Positions 10,882-19,004 of a stretch of DNA of 64,000 nucleotides are shown here, piece by piece. Source of the stretch: AP-15 sp963781215 (lineage in GTDB: Bacteria; Pseudomonadota; Alphaproteobacteria; ATCC43930; CGMCC-115725). Numbering within the stretch: the first letter of the stretch is position 1; each line of letters starts with the position of its first letter. The stretch lies in NCBI GenBank assembly GCA_963781215.1, contig CAWAFE010000013.1, forward strand, positions 1 through 64,000, given 5' to 3'. The position numbers and the translations under genes are program-made. Under the pieces are notes generated by a model. That model ran no database searches. It was not told the origin of the DNA and worked only from the letters and a program-made list of their open reading frames with translations.

Positions 10882-10985
10882 CCAACTTGCTTGATGATGA
10901 CACCCAGCCCAACCGACCGTCGCGCCTCATTCGAAAGGGCTGTTCGACTTCTCCCGCCGCCTAGCAGACGGCGAGGGTCGCTGGC
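10571..10985 (+). repeat. Direct repeat copy 1: malQ 3' end plus trailer
   Basis: This ~415-base stretch recurs at 13996-14412 in the same orientation. Within malQ the copies differ at about four positions in the first 65 bases, then are identical for nearly 290 bases across the stop codon. Small differences return in the trailer. Beyond 10985 the sequences diverge. The 171 bases from 10986 to the lipoprotein stop at 11157 hold no gene I can support. Confidence 0.95.
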
Positions 10986-11156
10986 TGTCAATCAGCGCGG
11001 AAGTGGGACCCAACCCGCGGATAAGAGCCTGATCAACCGTCGTCTCAAGCGCTCCATTCCCGGCTCTGTGCAGCCACGTTCGACGCCCACGCCGACCGCC
11101 TTCCCGCGGCCGATCCCCACCTTATTGTCCGCCGCCTTGACTGGGGTCATAAGAGA

Positions 11157-11411
11157 CTAGCCGCTCATCAGCGCAATTCGCGAGGTGTCGAGCTGCTGCG
11201 CAGCGGTGGGCTCGTCGACGACGAGCGACCATTTGACGGGGGGAAGCCCCCGCAAGAAACTCGGCACTGGTATGAGGGTGAACTGGTGCGCCGGCGGTCC
11301 GCTTCCCAACCCGCAGGCGGTCACGGCCGGGGCGGAAGATCCCGCGACCAGGCCGGCAAAAATGCGCCGCCGGCTGACCAGCCGGGCACCCGCCATCGCC
11401 GCAGCGGTCAT
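11157..11411 (-). pseudogene. Truncated ABC-type transport auxiliary lipoprotein (PqiC/ABC_trans_aux-like)
   Basis: 84-codon frame starting ATG at 11411, overlapping the stop of mlaD by ATGA, the usual order in MlaE-F-D-lipoprotein operons. A signal region SRRRIFAGLVAGSSAPA is followed by a lipobox-like VTAC and then FTLIPVPSFLRGLPPVKWSLV and a DEPTAA block typical of this family. Members are about 190-210 residues. Here the frame stops after LDTSRIALMSG and no continuation is found in any frame up to 10986, so the C-terminal half is gone. It would have been an outer or inner membrane lipoprotein partner of the MCE protein. Likely dead. Confidence 0.72.
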
Positions 11412-12428
11412 TTGAGTGGCACCCCCTCTTTCATCTTATCTCCAAAAATAAAGCGCACGGGGTTGTGTTGCAGATCATCGAGGACCGCCGTCGCTTTGTT
11501 GACGGTGAACCTTGCGTCGATGATCAGCGCTGACAAATCCGGCAGCGAACCCTCTGTAAACTGTCGAATGGGACGACGGTTCTCGGCGGCGATTTGGTCC
11601 AGATGGTCGAGCAGTTTGTTGGCATTCAGCATTGCTTGGCGAAAATTGCGCAGCGCGGCCCTGATGTCCTCACGGTTGTCTTCAACGACGCTATCGAGAT
11701 GCTTGGCCAATAGTCCGGCGCTGGCAACGGTATTTTCGGCCCCGACGAGCAGCGGATCGAGATTTGTGGCGGCTGCATCGATCTTCCTCATCGCCGATGC
11801 CGCGCTCTCCAGAAGCGAATGAACGGCGGTCTCGTTCTTGGGCGAGAGGAAACTCTGAACCCGGTCGATTAGCGCAGTAGCCTTTCTGATCAGGGTGGGC
11901 AGATCCTGGGCGGCGGTGTCGATCGACGACATCAGCTGCTGCGTCGGCGACGGTAATGTCGGCAGCTGGTAATAGGGCAGATCCGTCTGTTGGAGTTTGA
12001 CCAGGGTGCCGGGGAAAAAATTGAGCTGGACCACCTGCTGACCCGTGACAAGGCTGGAGGTCTCGAGCCTTGCGCGCAGGCCCTCGTCGATCAGGCGCTT
12101 CACTCCTTCGGCGCTCAGCGTGGCGGCGGGTGGGGAGTATTTCGCAATCACCCCCGGTCGGACTTCGATGATGACCGGGATTGCGAAACTGCTGTCCCTA
12201 GGGTCGTAGCGGATCCCGATGTCCACGACCGTGCCGACCGGAACCCCGCGGAACAAGAACTCGTGAGCCTTGCGCAAGGCCGTCGACGGTTCCCTGAAAA
12301 AAGACGACGAATTTACGCGTCCGCTCGAATACCGTGAAGCTGCCAAAAACCAGCGCGGCCGCAACTGCTAAGCCAATCGCGGCGAGGACGAAGCCGCCGA
12401 CGAGTTTCGGGTTGGCGCGGCGGCTCAT
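11408..12428 (-). CDS. mlaD: MCE/MlaD family lipid-transport substrate-binding protein, one frameshift
   Basis: Membrane-anchored MCE-domain protein of an Mla-type phospholipid ABC transporter. The N-terminus MSRRANPKLVGGFVLAAIGL begins one transmembrane helix (about residues 9-30). The MCE domain reads through TVDGLAQGS and then FRGVPVGTVVDIGIRYD, but the two halves lie in different frames. The break is at 12257-12262, where GAACTC stands for GACTC (GAGTTC for GAGTC on the coding strand). The C-terminal coiled region runs to the stop at 11408. Its neighbours on both sides are truncated or multiply broken, so even if this shift is a read error the transporter cannot be complete. Confidence 0.83.
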
Positions 12429-12444
12429 GGTGGAGCTCCCTCGT

Positions 12445-13176
12445 TCACTCCGGTGCTTTCCGCGGCGACGGCTCGCCTCGTCTGAGAAATTGTTGCACTC
12501 TCGGGTCTAGACATTCGGCGCGGAGCCGCTTGGGGTCACCCAAGGCGATCTGAGTCTTGGTCTCGGCATCGAGGAAGACGCTGTTGTTGCCGACGGCGAA
12601 GATGCTCGCCAGCTCATGGGTGACCATGACGGTCGCGGCGCCGAGGTTGTCGCGCGGCTCGAGGATGAGATCATCTAGCAGTCGAGAGCTGATCGGGTCG
12701 AGACCGGCTGAAGGCTCGTCGAACAGCAACCCTCCGGTGACAGCGCCATAGCTCGGGCTAGACCGGGGCGTTTTGGCATCCCGCCGCTGATCTCCGAGGG
12801 AAGGTAGTCCTCGAAGCCGGCGAGACCCACCAGGGCCAAGTTCAGAGAGGCCAGGTCAGCGATCTCGGCGGGCGTCAATTCGGTATACTGTTCCAGCGGG
12901 AGCGCCCACGTTTTCGGCCAAGGTCATCGAGCTCCACAACCTCCGGCCTGATAAGTCACCCCGGTCCTTCTGAGGATCGCGTCGCGCCCCTCTTCTTCGG
13001 CGTCCCAGAGGCTTTCGCCCGAGTATAGCACCCGTCCTCGGGCCGGTGCCAGGAGCCCGACACGGCCATGCACCAAGGTACTTTTGCCACAGCCGCCCGC
13101 CCATGATGATGAAGATGTCGCCCTTGTTGATAGTGAAGTTCAGGTCGTGCTGAATGACGAAATCGCCATAGGCCAT
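12445..13176 (-). pseudogene. mlaF: Mla-type ABC ATPase, multiply frameshifted
   Basis: Reads in pieces on the minus strand: MAYGDFVIQHDLNFTINKGD and FIIMGG, then GCGKSTLVH one frame over (two bases missing near 13095), RVLYSGESLWDAEEEGRDAI, LWSSMTLAENV (one base missing near 12940), then LPLEQYTELTPAEIADLASL after an extra base near 12906, signature ISGGMPKR, and LLFDEPSAGLDPISS after another missing base near 12735. After repair the Walker A, signature, Walker B and H-loop (VTHELAS) are all there. Indels go both ways, which differs from the insertion-only pattern elsewhere and points to real decay. A start codon cannot be fixed; readable sequence extends upstream to about 13230 (AAPEAHIVVEDLT). 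Confidence 0.8.
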
Positions 13177-13252
13177 CGTCAGGTCCTCGACTACAATGTG
13201 CGCCTCTGGCGCCGCATTGGTTCTTGGATCGCTCTAAAGCTTTACCAGCAGC

Positions 13253-13755
13253 TCAGATCTTCAGGATCGTGCAGATGACGGTGGCGGTTGCATCGATCCC
13301 GATGATCAGACGATGCACAATACCACGGCCGAGGTGCGGCGGCAACGACAGCCGCGGCGCTACGCCGGCACCGCATCCCCCGCCAGCAACCGACGATCGC
13401 CACAACTGCCCCGAATAAGAATGCCTTGACGAGGCCGACTGCCCAGTCGTTCATCTCGACGGCGCCGATTGTTTGGTTGTAGTAGGCGAGCGGCGTGATA
13501 TCGAGCATCAGTGCGGCAATCAGCATTCCGCCCGACATACCGACGATGTTGGCGAAAACCATCAGCAACTGCATCATCAAGGAGAGGGCGACGATCCGCG
13601 GCAACACCAGGAATTCCATCGGCGGGATGCCGAGCGTCAGCGATGCCGATACCTCGTCGTCGACCTGCATGGTGCCGAGGTTTGCAGCGAAGGCGGCGCC
13701 GGTCCGCCCCGACATCAGGATCGCGGTCATCATCGCCCCCAGCTCACGCACCAAG
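13253..13755 (-). pseudogene. mlaE: MlaE-type ABC permease, N-terminus lost
   Basis: The readable part is VRELGAMMTAILMSGRTGAA and GIPPMEFLVLPRIVALSL onward, the conserved core of MlaE permeases. It runs through DITPLAYYNQTIGAVEMNDW to WRGMRCRRSAAAV. After that at least two small indels precede the C-terminal VICTILKI and the stop at 13253. The first ~100 residues are absent: immediately before VRELGA, at about 13755, the other strand becomes the tail of an IS21 istB gene. It is therefore a truncated, frameshifted remnant. It would have formed the membrane channel for the MlaF/MlaD system. Confidence 0.82.
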
Positions 13756-13995
13756 TCGGCGACCCGACCTACGCCGACGCCATCCTCGACCGCATCGTCC
13801 ACAACGCCCATCGCATCGATCTCGCTGGTGACAGCCTGCGTCGCACCCGCCCCCGAGCAGCCGCAAAAGATTGACCGCCGCCACGATACCCGCCAAAAAT
13901 CCACAGTCAGCAGGACGCCTCAAGCGGGCGACATCATGTCGGGACAGCGAGCGACATGATCTCGGAATGACCGAGCGACATCGTCGGAATCCGCA
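13755..13995 (+). mobile_element. IS21-family remnant: istB C-terminus and right end
   Basis: Plus-strand frame VGDPTYADAILDRIVHNAHR followed by IDLAGDSLRRTR and a stop at 13872-13874 matches the C-terminus of IstB, the AAA+ helper of IS21-family transposons. About 120 bases of trailer follow, holding repeats of the form GCGACAT(C/G)AT and ending CGGAATCCGCA, which resembles the multiple terminal repeats of IS21 right ends with terminal CA. The next base, 13996, begins the second malQ copy. istA and most of istB are missing, and the left edge is fused to mlaE. The family call rests on memory of IstB sequences. Confidence 0.7.
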
Positions 13996-14306
13996 AACTG
14001 CCGGCCGGTCAGCGGCAAATCCTCTGGCGCTATCTGAAGCAACCAGAAGGCCCCAGTAACAAGGCGGCGCCGGCGTTGATGGAACTGGCGTGGTCCTCGC
14101 GCGCCGCGCTCGCGATCGTTCCGCTACAGGATGTGCTCAACCTCGGGACAGAGGCTCGGATGAACGTGCCGGGCCGGGCCGAAGGCAACTGGCGCTGGCG
14201 CTGCCCCGAAGCCATGCTATCCACCCCAGCGTTTCAATGGCTGCGCGACTTGACGAAGGCGTCCGATCGCGCTGCCGTTTCCTGGAGCCCACAGACTGCC
14301 GAATAA
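13996..14306 (+). pseudogene. malQ 3' fragment (second copy)
   Basis: Carries the last ~100 codons of malQ, ending at the same SWSPQTAE and stop as the full gene. It has no N-terminus, starting exactly at the end of the IS21 remnant (ELPAGQ becomes KLPAGQ at the junction). It is nearly identical to 10571-10881, so the duplication is recent or kept alike by gene conversion. Not expected to give a working protein. Confidence 0.92.
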
Positions 14307-14412
14307 CCAACTTGCTTGATGATGACACCCAGCCCAACCGCCGTCGCACCTCATTCGAAAAGGGCTGTTCGACTTCTCCGCGTCGCCGGGCAGACGGCGA
14401 GGGTCGCTGGCA
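13996..14412 (+). repeat. Direct repeat copy 2: malQ 3' end plus trailer
   Basis: Second copy of the 10571-10985 repeat, 3425 bases downstream in the same orientation. Its left edge coincides with the IS right end, and its right edge fades at about 14412. The 170 bases from there to tRNA-Glu show nothing I can name. Confidence 0.95.
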
Positions 14413-14581
14413 GCAGGCAGGTCGTCTACGCCATTGAAGGACGGTGTCCGGCATCAGCGCTTATGAGACCGCCGGTTCCTTTCACCGGCTCGGATTTCTG
14501 TCTCATCTTCGCTCCCGACCGCGCTTTGTGAGAGATTTGTGAGACGTTCGGCTACTCAAGGTCCTATATTATTGATGAATT

Positions 14582-14657
14582 TGGCGTCCCCTACCGGATT
14601 CGAACCGGTGTTGCCGCCGTGAGAGGGCGGTGTCCTGGGCCTCTAGACGAAGGGGAC
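14582..14657 (-). tRNA. tRNA-Glu (anticodon CTC)
   Basis: The minus strand folds as a full cloverleaf: acceptor GTCCCCT pairs with AGGGGAC, anticodon stem CCGCC/GGCGG holds the loop CTCTCAC with anticodon CTC, and the T arm is CCGGTTCGAATCCGG. Discriminator G is followed by an encoded CCA (14582-14584). Confidence 0.96.
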
Positions 14658-14720
14658 GAGGCCGCACCCGGTAATAGCGTGTCGCGCCGGCCGACTCAAG
14701 CGCCGGGGAGGATTGGGCCG

Positions 14721-15206
14721 CTACTCGCGAAAATTAAGGTACTGCAAGGGCTGATCGATCTTCAGCCCGCGCACGACGGCGATCGCCTGTTGCAGGTCGT
14801 CGCGCTTTTTGCCGGTGATGCGCAGCTCGTCGCCCTGGATCGAAACCTGGACCTTTAGCTTGCTGTCCTTGATCTCGCGGATCAGCTGGCGTGACAGATT
14901 GGCGTCGACCCCTTGGCGTAGCGCGATGGTCTGACGCAGCATGTTGCCCGAGGCCTTCTCCGGCGGTTTGTAATCGAGCGACCCCGGCTCGACCTTGCGC
15001 CGCGTCAGGTGCACCTTGAGGAGTTCGTGCATCTGCTTCAGTTTCAATTCATCGTCGGCGACGATGGCGAGGGCGCCCTCGTTGCGCTCGATCGTGCATT
15101 TGCTGCCCTTGAAATCGAACCGCGTGCCGATCTCGCGCGTCATTCCGGCAAGCGCGTTGTCGACCTCGGCGAGGTCGATCCGTGAAACGATGTCGAAGCT
15201 GGGCAC
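14721..15206 (-). CDS. yajQ: YajQ family cyclic di-GMP/nucleotide-binding protein
   Basis: 161-residue DUF520 protein: MPSFDIVSRIDLAEVDNAL, RFDFKGSKCTIE, the conserved RQTIALRQGVDANLSRQL, and KVQVSIQGDELRITGKKRDD. Length is typical. Members form two RNA-binding-like folds; some bind cyclic di-GMP and act as transcription co-regulators, but the role here is unknown. It starts at GTG 15206, six bases after GAGG. Confidence 0.95.
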   Translation of the reverse strand: MPSFDIVSRIDLAEVDNALAGMTREIGTRFDFKGSKCTIERNEGALAIVADDELKLKQMHELLKVHLTRRKVEPGSLDYKPPEKASGNMLRQTIALRQGVDANLSRQLIREIKDSKLKVQVSIQGDELRITGKKRDDLQQAIAVVRGLKIDQPLQYLNFRE

Positions 15207-15317
15207 GAGAACCTCTTCCGCAAAATCATCGACCTGATGGCGATCCGATATAGCGCGACGCGGCCCCCGGCACAGGGGCGCGCACCTGGATTTCGGGAAA
15301 AATCGCTCCGTCTGGGT

Positions 15318-16256
15318 TCAGCAAGAGCGTTGGCGATAGGCGCGCGCCGTCTTGGCCAGCCCTTCCTCGGGCGGAACCGTCGGCACCCAGCCGAGCACGG
15401 CTCGGCTCTCGCTGTCGTCGATTTGCAGCGACAGGGTCAGGCGCGACAGCGCTGGGCCGAGCGCCGGCAGGCCCCGCAGCAAGCCGATGGCAGCCTGTGG
15501 CACAGCGAAGAGGCGGGCGCGGTGGCCGAACCCGGCGGCGAGAGCGCGGATCAGCTCGGGCGTCGACAGATCGACCGCGTCGCGGACCAGCAGGACATGT
15601 CCGGCCGCGGCGGGATGAACGCAGGCGCGCGCCGCGGCATCGACGAGGTTGTCGAGAAAGATCAGGCTGCGCCGGTTCTCGACGCCGGCAAAGGGTAACG
15701 GCAGCCCGGATCCGACGAGCCGGAGCAACGCGCGGAAATTCGCCTTGACCCCGGGCCCGTAGACGAGTGGCGGGCGCAGGATGACGAGATCGAGGCCGCT
15801 CGCCGCTGCAGCGGCCGACAGCGCACGCTCGATAGCGAGCTTGGCGCGGCCGTAGGGGTCGGTGGGGAGCGGCCGGTCGGCCGGGCGAAACGGCGCTCCC
15901 GGCCGGGTCGCCGCCCCCATTGCCCGCACCGAGCTCATATGGACGAGCCGCTGCACCCCGGCCTCGGCCGCCGCCCGCGCCAATGCCGCGGCGGCTTCGG
16001 GCTCCTCGTCGGAAGCGGGGTCGAACCCTGCCCGGTGCGCCCGGTTGGCGAGATGAACCACGATGTCGACACCATCGAGGTGCCGCCGCCAATCGGTTCG
16101 TGGGCCGATATCGCCGATCGACCGAAGCGTGGCGCCGGCGATCGGCGCGGAGGGCCGGCGCGTCGCGCCGATGACTTCATGCCCGCGATCGATGAACCCG
16201 CGGCACAATGCCCGGCCGATGAAGCCGGCCGCTCCGGTCACCAGGATGCGGGCCAG
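15318..16256 (-). CDS. NAD-dependent epimerase/dehydratase family protein
   Basis: Extended short-chain dehydrogenase. Rossmann motif TGAAGFIG lies at the start, VVHLANRAH follows, the catalytic serine is in VHMSSVRAMG, and the tyrosine/lysine pair is DPYGRAKLAIE. The frame stays open upstream into a repeat, so the start must be chosen: a CTG at 16256-16254 sits six bases after a perfect GGAGG and yields (M)ARILVTGAAGFIG, as in homologues. No ATG or GTG is available there; a TTG at 16289 is an alternative. About 312 residues. The divergent glycosyltransferase gene suggests a sugar-nucleotide or surface polysaccharide role; the exact substrate is unknown. Confidence 0.87.
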   Translation of the reverse strand: MARILVTGAAGFIGRALCRGFIDRGHEVIGATRRPSAPIAGATLRSIGDIGPRTDWRRHLDGVDIVVHLANRAHRAGFDPASDEEPEAAAALARAAAEAGVQRLVHMSSVRAMGAATRPGAPFRPADRPLPTDPYGRAKLAIERALSAAAAASGLDLVILRPPLVYGPGVKANFRALLRLVGSGLPLPFAGVENRRSLIFLDNLVDAAARACVHPAAAGHVLLVRDAVDLSTPELIRALAAGFGHRARLFAVPQAAIGLLRGLPALGPALSRLTLSLQIDDSESRAVLGWVPTVPPEEGLAKTARAYRQRSC

Positions 16257-16291
16257 GCCCTTCCTCCACCATCGGATCGAGCCTCCCAACT

Positions 16292-16386
16292 TGTCATTGC
16301 GAGTGAAGCGAAGCAATCTCGGGCCGACACACGCTCGTCGTCCGACCGGGATTGCTTGGTCGCGCGATGCGCTCCTCGCGATGACG
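16292..16386. repeat. Intergenic inverted repeat (GCGAAGCAATC type)
   Basis: The left arm GTCATTGCGAGTGAAGCGAA continues into GCAATCTCGG; the right arm has GGATTGCTT followed about 13 bases later by CTCCTCGCGATGAC, close to the reverse complement of the left arm. Such GCGAAGCAATC palindromes are scattered between genes in many alphaproteobacteria. It lies between two divergent genes and extends the apparent epimerase reading frame, which is why that longer start is rejected. Confidence 0.65.
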
Positions 16387-16410
16387 CCACTGTTCTTCCG
16401 AGAAAGCCGA

Positions 16411-17617
16411 GTGAAATCGCCGCTCTCGCCTCCACTGGTGGCCACGGCGGCTCGAGCTCGGCCGAAGCTTCTCTTTCTGGTGACGGAGGACTGGTATTTC
16501 TGCTCGCACCGTTTGCCGGTCGCGCGGGCGGCACGCGATGCCGGCTTCGACATCGTCGTCGCGACCCGCGTGCGTGCGCATGGCGAGCAGATCCGCGACG
16601 AGGGGTTAACCTTGCGCCCACTCTCCTGGCGCCGCAGCGGCGACGGTTTCCTCGGCGCCGGGCGGGCGATCATCGAGATTGGGCGACTCTATCGCGCCGA
16701 GCGGCCCGATATCGTGCACCACGTCGCACTCAAGCCGGTGCTGTTCGGCGGCCTCGCCCGGCATTTGGCGTTCCGGCGTTCGTTGAACATGCCGGCACAA
16801 GTCAATTCCGTGATGGGGCTCGGCTCCGGGTTTTCCGCACCGAACCCGGCGGCGCGGCTGCGGCGGCCGGTCCTCGGCGCAGCCCTTCGCCTCGCGACGC
16901 GCGGGGAGAGCGGCTGGGTCATTGCCCAGAACCCGGAAGACGCCGCCGCCCTCGCCGCACTCGGCGCGGCACCGCGACGGATCGCGCTGATCCGAGGCTC
17001 GGGGGTCGACACCGAGCATTTTTCTCCGCTTCCCGATCCGGGCGGCGACACGGTTTATGTGGCGCTGGTCTCGCGAATGCTGCGCGACAAGGGCGTGCTC
17101 GATGCGACCGCCGCGATCCGCCGGCTGCGCGCCCGCGGCCTGCAGGTCGAGCTGCTGCTGGCCGGACCGACCGACCCCGACAATCCGGGCTCGTTGACGG
17201 CGGAAATGCTGATCTCGCTCGCCGCCGAGCCGGGGATTTCGTGGCTCGGCCCGATCGCCGATGTGCGCGAAGTGTGGCGACGCGCGGCGATCGCGGTGCT
17301 GCCTTCGACTTATGGCGAAGGGGTGCCGAAGGCGCTCCTCGAGGCGGCTTCCTGCGCTCGGCCGATAATTGCCACCGATGTCCCCGGGCTGCCGGGAGGT
17401 GGTACGGCCGGGCGAGACCGGGCTGCTCGTCGAGCCGTGCGATATCGAGGCACTGGCCGCGGCGATCACCGCGCTCGCCGGCGATCCCGAGCGGCGCCAG
17501 GCGATGGGCCAGGCCGGCCGAGCTCTGGTCGAGCGCGACTTCGCGGAGGCGATCGTCGCCCGCCAGACCCTGGCCCTCTACCTTGCGGCTATCGAGGAAC
17601 GAGAGGCTCGGCGATGA
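16411..17617 (+). CDS. Glycosyltransferase family 4 protein, one frameshift
   Basis: GT-B glycosyltransferase. The N-terminal domain begins KLLFLVTEDWYFCSHRLPVA, and HHVALKPVLFGG precedes the donor domain with LVSRMLRDKGVLDA, the AGPTDPDNPGS loop and PSTYGEGVPKALLEAASC (the EX7E-type nucleotide-sugar site). The frame breaks at 17386-17388, where CCCCGGGCTG carries one G too many: ATDVPG should continue CREVVRPGETGLLVEPCDIE, found one frame over, to the stop at 17617. Without repair the frame runs on into the DUF423 gene. Start at GTG 16411 or GTG 17 bases nearer the domain (16438) cannot be decided. Its stop overlaps the next start by ATGA. Probably acts in surface glycan synthesis with the divergent epimerase. 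Confidence 0.87.
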
Positions 17618-17976
17618 CCCGCGCCTGGCTCGTCGTCGCCGCGGTCGGCGGGTTTCTCTCGGTGGCGGCGGGAGCGGTCGCTGCGCATCTCGCCGGCGGC
17701 GACGCAAGGGCGGCGGAGTTGCTGCGCACCGGCGCGCTCTACGGCATGGTCCATTCCGCCGCGCTCGTCGGCCTGTCGGCGCTCGGCCGGCCGCCGTCGC
17801 CATTCCTGGCAGTCGCCGGCTGGGGCTTCGCCGCCGGCATTCTTCTGTTCAGTCTCAGCCTCTTCGCGGTGGCTCTGACCGGCATCGCCGGCTTCGGCCT
17901 CGTCACCCCCTTCGGCGGTGTCGGCTTTCTGATCGGCTGGGCCGCGCTTGGGTTGTGGGCGCTGCGCCGGGATTAG
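17614..17976 (+). CDS. DUF423 family membrane protein
   Basis: 120-residue protein with four hydrophobic segments, of the YgdD/DUF423 type: AWLVVAAVGGFLSVAAGAVA AHL-like start, GALYGMVHSAALVGLSAL, GFAAGILLFSLSLFAVAL, and GLVTPFGGVGFLIGWAAL. The start overlaps the glycosyltransferase stop by ATGA, so it is translationally coupled to it. Function of the family is unknown. Confidence 0.9.
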   Translation: MTRAWLVVAAVGGFLSVAAGAVAAHLAGGDARAAELLRTGALYGMVHSAALVGLSALGRPPSPFLAVAGWGFAAGILLFSLSLFAVALTGIAGFGLVTPFGGVGFLIGWAALGLWALRRD

Positions 17977-17993
17977 ACTTTAGCCAAGGATGC

Positions 17994-19004
17994 TCAGGAA
18001 GCGAGCGAGACCGGCTCGCTGCGGCCAAGGCTCGGGTGGCCGTTGGCGTTGAAGAGGTGGCAGGCGACGAGGCGGCCTTCGACCTCGGCGAGCGCGGGCG
18101 CCTCTATCGCGCACACCGCCATCGCATGCGGGCAGCGCGGGTGAAAGCGGCAGCCCGACGGCGGGTTGAGCGGGCTCGGCACCTCGCCGGTCAGGATGAT
18201 CTCTTCGCGCCGCTCGTCGGGATGGCTCGGCAATGCCGCGGAGAACAGCGCCTCGGTGTAGGGGTGCTTCGGGGTTTGCGCCAGAGTCCGGGCGTCGCCG
18301 CTCTCGACGATCTGGCCCAGATACATGACCACGATCATGTGGCTCATATGCGCGACCGCGGCGAGGTCGTGGGCGATGAACAGATAGGAGAGCCCGAGCT
18401 CGGCCTGGAGGTCGCGCAGCAGGTTCAGGATCTGCGCCCGGATCGACACGTCGAGGGCGGAGACCGGCTCGTCGAGAACGACGAGCTTCGGCGACAGCGC
18501 CAGGGAGCGGGCGATGGCGATGCGCTGACGCTGGCCGCCCGAGAATTCGTGCGGGAAGAGGTCGGCCGCCCGCTCCGGCAGCCCAACGAGGTCGAGCAGC
18601 CGCAGCACGCGGTGGCGCACTTCCACCGCCGGCAGCTTCTCGTTGGTGACCAGCGGCTCGGCGATGATGGTACTGACCCGCATGCGCGGATTGAGCGAGG
18701 CGTACGGATCCTGAAAGACGGCCTGGACCGATTTGCGGTAATGTCGCCGCCCGGCCGTGTCCAGCTCCTGCAGGTCGCGGCCCTCAAAGCGCATCGTGCC
18801 GCCGGTCGGCTCTTCGAGGCCGAGGACGAGCTTGGCCGTCGTGGTCTTGCCGCAGCCGGATTCGCCGACGACCCCGAGTGTGCGCCCGCTCTCGATCGTG
18901 AACGAGATGCCGTCAACCGCGCGCACCACGCGCCGCTGGCCGCCGAAGATCCCGCGCTTGCCCTCGAAATGCTTGCTGAGCCCCGACGCCTCGATCACGA
19001 TCAT
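17994..19004 (-). CDS. dppF: Peptide/dipeptide ABC transporter ATP-binding protein (DppF-type)
   Basis: 336-residue ATPase of an oligo/dipeptide importer. Walker A GESGCGKTT, Q-loop VFQDPYASLNPR, signature FSGGQRQR, Walker B LVVLDEP, and the C-terminal oligopeptide domain with a cysteine cluster CRFHPRCPHAMAVC. The start ATG at 19004 overlaps the stop of the partner ATPase by one base. It is the last gene of an operon that begins with the binding proteins at 28557. Confidence 0.95.
   Translation of the reverse strand: MIVIEASGLSKHFEGKRGIFGGQRRVVRAVDGISFTIESGRTLGVVGESGCGKTTTAKLVLGLEEPTGGTMRFEGRDLQELDTAGRRHYRKSVQAVFQDPYASLNPRMRVSTIIAEPLVTNEKLPAVEVRHRVLRLLDLVGLPERAADLFPHEFSGGQRQRIAIARSLALSPKLVVLDEPVSALDVSIRAQILNLLRDLQAELGLSYLFIAHDLAAVAHMSHMIVVMYLGQIVESGDARTLAQTPKHPYTEALFSAALPSHPDERREEIILTGEVPSPLNPPSGCRFHPRCPHAMAVCAIEAPALAEVEGRLVACHLFNANGHPSLGRSEPVSLAS

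Noticed and set aside
14582..14657. tRNA-Glu as an integration site for the 10.9-14.4 kb scar
   Set aside because: No duplicated tRNA end or integrase was found; the scar is explained by malQ repeats and the IS remnant.
16063..17976. 637-residue fusion of glycosyltransferase and DUF423 protein
   Set aside because: Created by the extra G at 17386; the correct frame ends at 17617 with an ATGA overlap to DUF423.
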